Part shown: piece after piece, positions 39,954 through 51,044 of the stretch
How the letters are laid out: each line of letters opens with the position of its first letter
Numbering within the stretch: the first letter of the stretch is position 1
Source of the DNA: Isochrysis galbana
Lineage: Eukaryota; Haptophyta; Isochrysidales; Isochrysidaceae
Direction of reading: 5' to 3'
Length of the DNA stretch: 64,000 nt
Assembly: GCA_018136815.1 (NCBI GenBank)
Contig: CM030935.1
Span: 4,382,159 to 4,446,158, forward strand
Made by a program: the position numbers and the translations under genes
Notes under the pieces: model-generated
Database searches by the model: none
What the model was told of the DNA's origin: nothing
Seen by the model: the letters and a program-made list of their open reading frames with translations, nothing else

Positions 39954-42900
39954 CTATGGCCTCGACCGTACCAACGGAGGTGGCACGGGGGGCGGCATGC
40001 GTTTTGTTGGTGTTCCATCACCATCACGCTCGATGGTAAAGAAGGGTAGCTTTTGGCGCATAGATGCGGGCGAGCTCGATGCCACCTGAGTGCATGTAAA
40101 TGATGACAAATGGGGCCGATACAGGCCAAGGGAAAGCACGGCAAAAAGAATCCAATCGCTATGCACAAAGGCTAGAGGCTGGCACAACGTAGAAATCCAC
40201 ATCAAACGTGAACTTGGACAAAGGTGCTGGTGCATACCTCATCATCAAAACCGCCATCCTCTTCTCGACAACTCGCAGGAGGAGATTCCATAGGTGTAGC
40301 CTTTGTTATTGCATGGACTATTGCAACGGCGTCATCAGGAGACAAGTAGCCTATTGGCCCCGCTGCTCGAGCACGGATGTTCGCCGCTAACTTGCTATGA
40401 GGTGTGCTTGACTCAGATATCGCGTGGGATGATCGAATCTTTGCATACGGGGTGCTCGAAATTGGCGTCGGAGGGCGAGATGTCTTAGGGTCGCGTGGAG
40501 ACGGCAATTCAATTTCAGGCGTGTCCTCAGCGAGGAGCTCTCCGGCCCTGCTAGGACTTGGAGAGCTTTCGGCACTCGAGATCTCCGAGATGGGGGAGGC
40601 ACGGCCCCCTGACGGTGCTGGGGTGCTGGCAATGCTCGATTTATCCCTACTCGACCAGGGAGGAGTCCAAGTTTTGCCGTCGTTCCCCTTGTACGGCCAG
40701 ACCATCCATGAAGGGGTGGACGAGGATGCTATGTCCATCGTTCGTTTTGACGCTGGTTCGCGCGCTGGCGTGGTCGGTGCGTCACGCTCATCAAGCCGGC
40801 GCTCTTCAGCATGGGATGACGAACAAGATGACAACAGCGCGTTCTCGACCAAAGGCCCGACTTGTCTGATACTTGGTTGGGATGATTCCTCACTGGCAAA
40901 GACCCCAGAGACGGGAGAGGCGCGGCCGCTAGCGGGCTGAACATGAGATGAGGCTGTCTTTGACCTCGACCCTGTCCAGGGAGTCCAACCACGATTCCTG
41001 CGCCGTTGGCCAATGTCGTCGCTCTCGCCGAGATCGCCCGAGCTTGCCCACGACGTCGGCTCTGCAGTCTTGGAGACATTGTAGGTGTTTTGTGAGGTGG
41101 CACCACCCGAGGCTTCCTCAGAAGCGACACCAGCCTCGTTCACCTTCTCCACCAAGGCGTCCGCATCTCGTGGTGACATAGTGTTGAGAGCCGACGACGA
41201 GTCGTTCGATCGAGAGGACAGGCGCCAAGACGTTTCGCTCACCTGCTCCTGCGCCCACTTTAGAGCTGACGACATCTTGAGCGATGCGATGCGTCGAGAT
41301 GTATCTGCGGCGCGCGACAGCTCTCTTGCGAATGCTAGCCCAGGATCAAGCACGGCACTCATCTTGTTAGCCGACCGACCAGAGCTTTTCGCTCCTGGAG
41401 ATGCAGGAGGCAAGGGCAGGCGCTGCGCCCACGCTGTCCCTGTAGCGGCAGAAGTGCAGCCATTGGGCGGAAACGAAAGTCCGGCATCACAATCAAGACA
41501 TTCGCGGGCAGTAGCCGCAGAGCTTCGCGCGGCTTCCACATTCGCAGTCGACGAGGTGGCGGCAGCTGAGGCAGCGGCAATAGCTGTGGCGGCTGCGGCG
41601 GGGGCGCTCAAATCTTGAGAAAAGGCGCAGACGAAGATCGGCGAGGGAGGGCGTGATCTACGGGCAGCAATTGCCTCCCGCGCTGCGTCATCACAGGATG
41701 CTTCCTCAACACGCCCTCCAACGAGGATTTGGTTGAAGCCTATCGGGAGCTGCGGAATGAAGTTGCCTAACCGCAGGTTGAGTCCGCGTTGAAGAGTCTG
41801 GCCTGTCTGACCGAGCGCGGACTGGATGCCGATGCCTGAAGGCGTCTTGGCAGCGGCACGCGCATGCTCGGCCCACATGCGGCGCGAGTTTTCCGTAGCA
41901 CATGCGTAGATACGCATCTGAGACGGAGACGACAAGTGACATTTGTCACCTAGGAGTTGTGGTTGCAAATGTGCAATCGATTGTGGAAGTGAATGTGTGC
42001 AGAGTGGAGATCACGGTGTATTGGTGTGGTTTGTCGAGTTGTATGACAAGCCTTTGCAATGATCCAGCAAGGTCAAGACGAATGCTCCTCCTCGGATATG
42101 AGGCGAGAATTAGCGCACCTCTTCTGGCTTCATGAGCCCTTGCACCTCGAGCTCAACGCACCATTCCTTGCGAGCCCTCGGCTGGATCACTCGGGCCGCC
42201 TTGACATCAAATCCACGCTGTGCTGTGAGTGAAAACGGGGGGAAGCGGTTCAGCACGTCATCACGCGCGGCTCGAAGAGTCTTGTACTCACGCAGTCGGC
42301 CTCCACCCAAGACGACGTATACACGTATCCACTCCTTCGAGCTTTGTGCGGGTGAAGTGCGCGAGCCCAGGCTTTCATCAGCTGATCCGGACGACGCTGA
42401 CGACATCCTGATGAATTCACTGACATTCTTGGCGACTTCCAGCGCTTTGCGCGGCGACAACCTACTGAGTGGACTGACGGGACGGCCATCAAACCTGTCC
42501 GTTGTGCCGAAACGCAGTAGATAACCGTGATGAGTCACGCCCGGAGAGGCGGAGAGCTCAGCTCTCATTCGCTCAGCTCGCTGAGACAACTGGATGACGA
42601 AGCGTCGTGCCATACGAGTGATTCGTCGACCGTGAAGCAACGTCTCACGCTCGACCTGTACACCCGAGAGAGGCAGTGCACGTCATGACGACAACACCAA
42701 ACAGTCAATTCGTGCGCAATCGATCTCATGGTCGCGGATATTACCTGCCTGCGACCTGCTCGAGTAACGTAATCGGCAAGGTCTGAAGCTAGAGAGACTT
42801 CCTTCAAGATGAAGATCGGGTTGCACTAGGAGCACGGATCAAGAGTGCAAAGTCATAAGGCTAATCGGGCAGATTGGGCCGACCCGCCAGGTTGCTAGAT

Positions 42901-45900
42901 AGAAGCGAGCTAGAAGACAGCGTGAAGGTCACGTGCTGAGCTTTGCGTGCACATGCATGAGCAATGGTGGAGGGGTGACATTGCCACTTGTGTGTACCCA
43001 CGGCGTCAAGAGTGACAGCAGAGGAGGCCAACGTGTTTACCGCATAGGCGGATACAAGGCTCGACACGGACCTGGTTCTCTTTGACGATGGCGTCCTCAA
43101 CGGACCGGAGAATGGGTTGCCAAAGCTTATTGGCGACCCAGTCTGGAGTAATAGCAGAAATGATACCAGTCCCGAGCGAGGCTAGTCGGACGATCCCCAT
43201 CCCGGTCGACTTGACAGTGCGGGAGGCCTCAAGGCGGATGTCCCGAAGCTAGGGGAGCATGGGGAAGTCATGCGGTAAAGGCAGCGCAGCGCCAGGCACG
43301 TAGCGTGCATCATGAACAGGATGGCCACGTGCCGTCCGCAGTGCTGCGGGAGCATCATTGGTTGTGGCCTTGAAACGCCCATCCATCAAGATGCAGACTG
43401 GTGTGTGTGTGTGGAATGAAGAGGGGAGCACGTGTGGCTATGCACCTGTAAGAAAACGGATTCAACCGTTAGGTACACGCCAGGTCCCAACTGTGCGGGC
43501 TTTGTGCCTGGTTTCGCACTGTCTCCGCCTTTTTCAATGTGAAGTCGCAGCTGAGTGAAGGGAGAGGGGGGCGCTTTGAGCGGAATGGATCATGCGCCGG
43601 AGTCCGTCGGCTGAGGATGGGCACACTTCACCTCGGCGGCAATCCGTCCGTTTCGACCTCTCGCCAAGACATCTCGATGGCGCTCGGTGCCTAGAAGACG
43701 CAATCCCAAATCAGCGATGCGCACAACGACGTCGAGAGGTTCCACGTCTAATTTGATAAGCCAAGATCCTAAGCGACCATTTTTCGCAGCTTCCACGGAG
43801 GGCGGTTCCCACTCGATCGAGAGAAGACTATCTTCAAAAACGCGAGCATGCTCACTCATGGTGAGGTCCACCTACATGGGTGGATGATTGTGCGGAGTTG
43901 CGCATCGAAAAATCCTAAGTGAATCCCTCCTCCGAAGGCAGACTTGGCGCCAACAATCGCCACAGTGGCACTCATCGTCTCGCCTGGCACGGCTCTCTCT
44001 TCTTGACTGCAGTGCGCACCTGTAGGCCGCGCATCCACAAATGCAGAGGCACACGCCATGGCGGCAAGGGCACATCGATCAGCGTGGTGAAGTTAAACTC
44101 TGCTGCGAGTTTCGCGTCAATGAAGTTGAGGACGAATTCGATATCGTCAACATACTGAACCGCGCACAAGGTCTCTTCCTCCTCAGTGCCGTCGTCACCC
44201 TCGCTTCTGGAGGCTTCAGATGTCGGCTGCAACGAACTCTTGCCGGTCCGACCATCGTCGTGTCGAGAACTTGCGGGAATTCGCCTGCACCCTTTGCCAA
44301 CAGCGCCGCCGGCCTCGGCTGTTGGCTGTTGTTCCTCAATGACTCCAGTGCACTTGGCAGCTTCACTGAAGGCCGAGGCTTCAGGTTGTACAGCCATCGT
44401 TTTGCTGTCGTTCGACAACTCAGGCAAGCTATGCGCTGGCGCGTTTGATGGGGTTGCCTCACGTCCACCTCCAGGGAAGGCGTGATCGAGGGCATGGCCA
44501 GCAGCCCGTGGACGAGATGCGGCGGGCACGTGGACAGACTTGATGACAGCGTTGAAGAGACCTAAGCAATCACCGTCGGCAAGCAATAGGGTCAATGGAG
44601 AGCACCGTCAAATGAGGTCGATGGCATCTAGCATAGTAGCTAGAGCCCGGGTGGCAATTGCCTCACACCTGCCGTCGGCGAGCCATCATAAAAGAAGTCG
44701 TGTCTCCGTACTCTTACTACCGTCTTGGTAGAGATGATGAGTCTGACGGGCTGATCGGCCGACTTGCCCAGAGTTGAGAACAGCGTGACCGAGATGCGGA
44801 TCCTCGGCTCGGCTGGCGCGGGCATCCCTGTCTCGAGATCGATCTTGTTCCGATGGAAGATGCGTGAGGCGGGAACAGCCCTATCGGAGGTGAGCTGCTC
44901 ATGTGCCACCACACACCCACGCACGCCTAATCCAGGCATGAAGGTCCATCGCTTCAGGCCTTGCAACAGCTCGCGCGGAAAGCGCAGCTGGTCTGGAGGT
45001 GCCATCTGCTCCTCCTGCGCCTTGAGTGCAGCGAGACCAGTACGCAGCGCCACACGCCCACGACGAGAAAGGAGGACATCGTGCAGCAGTGACGCAAGCA
45101 GCGACGAGCCCACAGGCCAAATAGCTCCCACTCCGGATGCAATCCGGGAGTCATTAGCTGCGCGATAAGCGTAGTCGAGTAGCAAGCGAGCAACTGGTCT
45201 GAGCTCCCCGGGAATTGGGGACGCTCCGGACAGTATGAGCGCACGCTGAAGCGGCCCGTCTCGCCCCAACAAATCGGCAAGCACGGAGATGGCGGCGGCA
45301 GTGCCTCGACGCGACGATGAGCTCCGCTGAAAAGGCGATGGGAGGAGCGGCTCGGTCTCCGTCCGTCCGGTTATAAGCCAGATGAGGCCGCGCAGCGAAG
45401 CGTTGTGCGCGGTCACGTCCCCAAAAGGATCCTCGACGGGCTCCCCGCCACAGATGTTCGGCGTGCTTTGCATGCCACCATAGCGGAAACCCTCGGGCCG
45501 GGTGGTTGCAGCGTGAGCTCCACCACAGCGGTCAACCGAATCTTTCGCCCTGCCTTCGACCCAAAAGCTCCCACCGGCACCAACCTTACGCCTCACCCCG
45601 CGTCTTGGCGCCTCTAGCAACACCACCGAGGCGAGCACCGCGGGCACGAGTAGCACAAGGAGGGTGCGGGGCGGTGCACCCAATCCACCGACGAAACCCA
45701 ACGGGATCAATGCCACCATTGGAACGAGTCCCGCGAGCAGTTCAGCGCACGCCTGCCATCGCGCTGCATTTGAAGCGTTCGGGGCAAGAGATGTGGCGCT
45801 TGCGAAGAGCTCGGAGAGACCGATGCCGCACGCGAGCAGCAAGAGCTGCTGCAAGGACGTCCCACGCGCAACGAGTAGCTCCCGCGCCGCCGCGTACCAG

Positions 45901-47543
45901 AAGACATAGCTTGGTGGGAAAATGGCCAGTCCGCGTGTGAGGGCAGAGAGCAGCCACTCAAACCTGGGCGCGATGGAAGTCCACTCCATCGAGGCGGCGA
46001 ACGCCGTCTCGAGTTGGTCGTCACGAACCAGCGCGAGAGAGAGTAGGAGCCAGCACGTGCGGCCAACGGTCTGTAGCCACAATAGGAAGCATATCGCTGT
46101 GAGCGCTCGGAAGCCCCGGGCCGCTGCCTCCCCCTCCGTCTCATCAAGACGCTCCACCAGGCGACGTGCCGCAATGCTGCCGGCGCTACGCCCCTCCATC
46201 CCCACATTGCCGACGCCCGTGACAGACAGCTCCCAATAGAGCGAGAGGAGCTGCCATACTGGCACGACACAGAGGATGAGGTGCGTAGCCGAGCCGAGTC
46301 GCCGCAACTGCCGCAACCATCCCCTCGCTCGCAGATCGCGCACGTCCCCTGCAAACTCGACCAGCCGAGTCGAGAAGGACGAGCTGCGCGAGATTCCCAT
46401 GTTTGCCCGGGCCGCCTCTGCGGCGACCCGCGGCGACCCTAACTGCGGCAAGTAATTGCTAGTCCCAATGTCCTCCAGGCCGACGAGGCTACCCCCCGAG
46501 CCCACGCGCCGCGCAGTTGATACGGAAGCGCCGGCGGTGCCCTTGCCGCTCGCGTCCATGGGTTGCTTGGACTCAGCAGCAGTGTTGCCCTTTGGCTGAG
46601 ACCCGGCTCCTTGCGTGACCACGTCGAAGTTACTTGATCCGGTAGCGGAGCGGTCGGTGGTAGAGAGCTCGTCCACTGCGTCAGCGTCAATGGGGAAGTG
46701 GTTCGTGTCGCGCTCGACCAGCAGAAAGCGCACGAGGATGGCGATGGTCATTAGCGAAGATAAAGCTGCCTGGAGGGCAAGGCCCACAAGGGCGAACCGC
46801 AGTGGACTCAGTGACGCTCCGACAGATCTGTACACCCACCAGCCAGCAGTCCATGCTGTGCTCACTGCCTCGCCGACGATTTGCCAGAGCACTGATGTGA
46901 GTGGCGCTGACGCGGCTCGGCCGAACCTCTCGCGCCAGCCCCTATCACTAGGGGAATGTAAGACTACATCGATGTCTTGTAGGGCGGACGGCGGCGGTAA
47001 GGTTTGATTGCCGCAGCGCACCGTCTTCCAGACAAGCATTCGGCAGCCCCCAAGCCGCTGCCACACTGAGCCCCGCGCCTCGGCGACGGCCGAGGTGGCA
47101 ACGATGCGACCTCTGCCTGCTTGCGCCGCCGGTTCGGCGCGGGCAACGATGAGTGCCGAGGCGAATACGATGCCCGATGTGACGATCAGTCCGAGCCACG
47201 GCGAGCCGAGCAGCCTCTTCTCCGCCTCTGTGAGCCACGCGCGCACTCTCGGCCTTCGTAGCCCAACTCTGCGCAAGCAGAGCCTACCGGCGCTGCTCAC
47301 GAGCTGGAGCGTGGGCAGTGTGAGAAGGAAGCGGAGTATGAGCCATGCAAGCTCATAACGGTACCGAAGCGGTCCGCGCACCGCGTCGAGCAGCGCGGCC
47401 TGAAGCGAGAGGATGTGAGAGAGCTGCTCGGCGCCGAGAGAGAGGATTAGCTCGCCCACCCCGACCGTTGGGCGTGCTGGTTCTGCGGCACGCTGGGCCT
47501 CGAGGAGTCGGGCGATGGCATTGCGATGGGCCGCCGCCTCCAT
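39954..47543 (-). CDS. Seven-exon gene: 2060-residue multi-pass membrane protein with PH domain
   Basis: Exons, read on the minus strand: 47543-44669, 44561-44020, 43871-43632, 43248-43072, 42655-42119, 41917-40238, 40085-39954. Introns are 107, 148, 383, 416, 201 and 152 bp; all are GT-AG, the first in phase 1, the others phase 0. Exon 1 (958 codons) starts MEAAAHRNAIARLLEAQ and has eight or nine likely membrane helices (e.g. WLGLIVTSGIVFASALIVA, ALTAICFLLWLQ, ELLAGLVPMVALIPLGFVGG). Exons 2-4 encode a cytosolic-looking, unassigned region (YVDDIEFVLNF; LRDIRLEASRTVKSTGMG). Across the exon 5/6 junction lies a PH domain (EWIRVYVVLGGGRLREYKTL ... MRIYACATENSRRMW), with the conserved Trp in its last helix. 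PH domains bind phosphoinositides or proteins. The rest is Ser/Pro-rich, with two copies of a W-TP ... GRASPVSG-type motif. A lipid-transfer or contact-site role is only a guess. The open frame upstream of the ATG is a translated CT tract. Confidence 0.7.
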
Positions 47544-47545
47544 TG

Positions 47546-48430
47546 GTGTGTGTGTGTGTGTGTGTGTGGCGAGGCGAGGGAAGAACGAGGGTGGAGGGGG
47601 GAAGGGGATGGGATGGAAAGGGGGGGGGGAGGCAGAGAGGGATGGAGGGAGAGGGGGGGAGGGAGGGAGGGAGGGAGGGGGGGGGGAGGGGGGAAGGGAG
47701 GGAGGGAGGGAGGGAGGGAGGGAGGGAGGGAGGGAGTTAGAGAGAGAAAGAAGAGAGAGAGAGAGAAAGGAGAGAGAGAGAGAGAAAGGAGAGACAGAGA
47801 GAGAGGAGGGGGGGATAGAGAGCAGCAGAAGGGACGGGGGGACGGGGGCGGGAGGCGGGGTGGAGAGGGGGAGAGAGAGAGAGGGAGGGGAGAGAGTTGG
47901 TACTTTACAATAGTAGGAGAGAGAGAGGTGGCAGTAGTAGAGGGAGAGAGTTAGCAGTACTCCTGGCTGTAAGAGCGGGAGAGAGAAGAGAGGAGAGAAG
48001 AGATAGAAGAAATGACGAGAAAGGAGAGAGAAGAGAGAAGAGGGAGGGGCGACAGGAAACGAGGGGAAGAGAGCGAGAGAGGCAAGGGGATATTCTTTAA
48101 AAGTCAGCACTCCTACTCCTATTCATGGAGTACAATACTCCTAGTCTAATTCTCTCAAAACTAGAGGGAGGGGGAGAGAGAGAGAGAGAGAGAGCGACCG
48201 AGGAGCGGGAGAGAGCAAGAGATCTATTCTAGGACACGGAGGACGAAAGGAGAACAAATAGAAGGACAGGAAGAATTATTTACGGGAAGAGAGACGGCGA
48301 GGTGAGAGAGACTTCTGAGATCTGAGTGGGAGAGGGGGGGGGATAGAGAGATAAGTTTAGGCGGGGAGGGGGGGGGGGGGGGGGGGCGGAATTGGGCGGA
48401 GAGGAGACACGGGAGGGGAGGGGGGGGGGG
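47546..48430. repeat. GT, GA, GGGA and poly-G tracts upstream of the membrane/PH gene
   Basis: (GT)n starts three bases before the start codon (47546-47567), followed by G and GGGA units (47610-47735), GA runs, more GA (48172-48192) and G runs (48363-48387, 48420-48432). Pyrimidine-rich on the sense strand. No gene; a Pro/Ser/Leu frame through it is an artefact. 48433-48848 holds no recognisable gene. Confidence 0.9.
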
Positions 48431-48848
48431 GGAGTACTTTACTTTATAGAAGAGGCTGCCGCTTCATGGATGAGCGACCCTTGTCCCTTGTCCAGGAAGG
48501 AGGTACTCTACTCTAGAGGCATGAGCTTCGTAGAACGGCCCGCTTCGGAAGCCGCTTCGTGAAGCGGCCCGCGACGTTCCCCATGATTCCCACGGCCAAG
48601 CCCGAGCCTACCTCGCGCCAGGAGATGCCCAAAAGGCACTACACACTACACCGTGCACCGTGCAGGCGCGCGACAAGCGACAAGCGACAAGGCCGACGAT
48701 CTTCGATCTTCGAGAGCGAGAGCGAGCTCGCCGCGCATCACTTGAGGCATGCCATCTTGTATCTTGTGTGCTCGTGTCCACATCCACATGTTCCGTGCCC
48801 TTAGATGAATGGGTTCCTTTGTCCTTTGTTGTGATGTTGTGATAATAC

Positions 48849-49766
48849 GTGTGGCAACCTCAAGAAGGGAGTGTGGCAAGAAGAGGGAATGTGTGCAGCT
48901 TCGGAGGCTTGCAGCTCGTGTGGATGCTGGTACACGTTAGCCCGGTCACTCTTTTTAACCACTATTTCCCACCTCCCCTGGTTACCGCATACTTAGCCGC
49001 AGCACAGCGGAGCCTCATTGACCCTAAAGCCGACATCAACCTCAAGGATCTCAATACCCAGTATGATCACATCAACACCTGTATGGCCGGGGTGCTTCGC
49101 ACAGGTCGTAGACCTCTCGAACCCGAAGTGCTCATCGCATGGTTTGACAACGCTCTACCTATGGCATACTCTCAAATTCGACAATTGGTCCGCAGCAAAA
49201 ACCACACCTCCTTCATAGCCCACTACGAGGACTATGTGGAGCAAGCTCGAGCCGAACTTGGATCGCGAGCTCCTACAGCCAACATATTTATTGCTGGTAT
49301 GCCGCTCCCCTCCAGCTCAACGTCGCTTCCCAAAGCTGTTGCCGCTAAAGTCAGACCGCAAAAACCTAAACGACCTGACATATGTATCCGTTGCCTCGGC
49401 CCTCATTTGCGGCAGCGATGTCACAACCCGCGGTCGTCCTGCCCTTCGTGCAAGGCCGACCACCACTCGGACCTATGCCCCAAGGCGCCCAAGTCTGCCC
49501 AGACGGGACGTGCCCGAAGCTCGTTGCCCCCTGGCGGACTAGCCATCGTCGACAAGGAAGCTCAATCATCCTCCGTTCAATCCTACGCCCAGGCAGTCTC
49601 TTGCTCTCAGCCCGACACTCCGTCTGTGGGCCCATCCTCCTCTCGAGATACACCCGCCAACGGTGAGCCCCTCCTGGCGTATGCAGACGCCCACGCGGCT
49701 GCAGCTCAGATTGCTGGCGACGCCCCGACCTGGCGTACGCTGCGTCCCAATTATCACGATTCATGA
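48849..49766 (+). mobile_element. Retrotransposon Gag with two zinc knuckles
   Basis: Open for about 305 codons; the first 30 are not Gag-like and the real N-terminus is missing. Residues 40-150 form the helical capsid-like region (LAAAQRSLIDPKADINLKDL; LIAWFDNALPMAYSQIRQLV). Near residues 178-212 are two CCHC fingers: CIRCLGPHLRQRC and CPSCKADHHSDLC, both of form C-x2-C-x3-H-x4-C, a shorter spacing than the usual C-x2-C-x4-H-x4-C. A Ser/Pro-rich tail follows. The stop is overlapped by the RNase H frame, so gag and the end of pol are directly abutted. Confidence 0.75.
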
Positions 49767-50174
49767 CCAATCCAGGACCCGTTCACTTCCAAGCAGCCAC
49801 ACGATGTCTGTTATACCTGCGAGGATCCAAGCAGCGAGTCCTGCACTTCTCCCCTAATTCCGACATGGCCTTCGTAACATTCGTCGACTCCAATTGGGAA
49901 GCAAAATACTCCTGTAGTGGTGCCTTCTTCTTTTACCTGGGTTGCCCCATCCAGTGGTTCTCCAAAATGCAACGCTCTGTGTCTCTATCAAGCGCTGAAG
50001 CTGAGTACTTTGGCGCCATGTTGACAGCGAAAGACCTCATCTTTATCAGGGACCTGCTCACCGACCTTGGCATCATGCATGATGGCCCCTCAATCGTTTA
50101 CTCCGACTCCAAATCCGCCGTCGACATGGCCTTCGACCCAGTCGCCTTCAAGAAAACAAAACACATCCTTCGTG
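49763..50174 (+). pseudogene. Ty1/copia RNase H remnant
   Basis: Begins TNPGPVHFQAATRCLLYLRG, the typical copia segment before RNase H, then FVDSNW (first Asp), the CSGAFFFYLGCPIQWFSKMQ strand pair, SLSSAEAEYFG (Glu) and IVYSDSKSAVDMAF (second Asp), and ends KKTKHI, where a hairpin-chain element interrupts it. Protease, integrase and RT are absent between it and gag, so about 3 kb of pol has been deleted. It cannot be active. Confidence 0.85.
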
Positions 50175-50184
50175 CTGGTAGTGT

Positions 50185-50310
50185 GCTCCTGGCAAGCCAT
50201 CAGGCGTGCCAGGAGAGTGGGTGGTTCCTCCCCCATGGCAGGGGAGGAGTGGAGAGAGAGGGGGGCTCGTGCCCCCCCATGGGCGAACTAAGTATAAACT
50301 TAGTTGGTCC
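50185..50310 (-). mobile_element. Hairpin-chain element inserted in the copia RNase H
   Basis: Inverted copy of 25118-25243, about 93-95 % identical by eye. It retains all four palindromes, and its AACTAAGT-ATAA-ACTTAGTT stem is perfect. It lies where the copia frame breaks off after KKTKHI, so it moved there after the copia insertion. No clear target duplication could be read. Confidence 0.65.
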
Positions 50311-50644
50311 TCCAATCAACGAGCCGAGCCCGCCCATCAACAAGAAGACGTGCGATGGGAAGACTTCGACCTACAGCCTACAGGATATCGGGTGGACTCA
50401 CCCAGTGCGCTCCTTGCACATCGAGTGTCATCCGGACTCAGCAATAGCTGAACAAAAAGACGCATTCAACTCGGCTATCGCGAAAACATTCGCCAAAGGG
50501 GTCGCACTCGTTGCAGGCATCGTGGTCGGAGGCATAGTGCTTGCCATCTGTTTAATTCTTCTCGTGTTGAAATTCCAAATTCCTGTTCAAGCGACCCACC
50601 GAAAACAATCCAAAGTGAAAGGTGCACCACCGCCCCATCCTTGA
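50311..50644 (+). CDS. Fragment encoding a C-terminal membrane anchor, unrecognised
   Basis: The frame continues from the hairpin element for about 110 codons. It has a hydrophilic part (YSLQDIGWTHPVRSLHIECH; AEQKDAFNSAIAKTFAKG) followed by a strong membrane helix (VALVAGIVVGGIVLAICLIL) and a short basic tail ending in a Pro/His run. It does not look like copia sequence, so it is probably the last exon or 3' end of a separate gene whose start is lost or upstream. No family recognised. Confidence 0.35.
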
Positions 50645-51044
50645 AAGTTTAGGTGATCCTGTACTTTCGTACTTTAAAGAAGGGGTCGAACTTATACCAC
50701 ATATATGGGGGGGTGGTTGCTGAAAAAACAACCAAACCTGAGGTTGCACCCTCTCAACTGATCAACTGAGGGGTGAGGGGTCCCGGAGTGCCCGAGTTAG
50801 GCGTGCGCCCGGGCGCGCGGGCGCGCTGCATAGGCTTTCCTCGTCATCAGCCCGGTGTCCGGGCTAGGGCGGTCAAACACTATTTTAACTCCTAAGGGTA
50901 CCCCACTCGATGAACAGCAAAAAAAAGTGACAGCATCATATTATCCACCGTTTACATATCTATTTAAAGTACCTCCAGAGAGAAGTTTGTTGAAGGTTGC
51001 CGGTCGGTCGCGGTTTCCGTGAGACTGCCTCCGGGGAGCGTGCC
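50645..51044. other. Promoter region of the cyclophilin-like gene
   Basis: Carries an inverted R2-type terminus (TAGGGCGGTCAAACA at 50866-50880) and a short GC-rich palindrome (GCGCCCGGGCGCGCGGGCGC). No gene. Confidence 0.4.

Noticed and set aside
43972-44595. An SMP or other lipid-transfer domain in exons 2-4 of the PH protein
   Set aside because: A TEX2-like layout with PH is suggestive, but I could not match the strand pattern or key residues well enough to claim it.
47544-48110. N-terminal extension of the membrane/PH protein through the CT tract
   Set aside because: The extension is Pro/Ser/Leu low-complexity from microsatellite DNA; the ATG at 47543 starts the ordered sequence.
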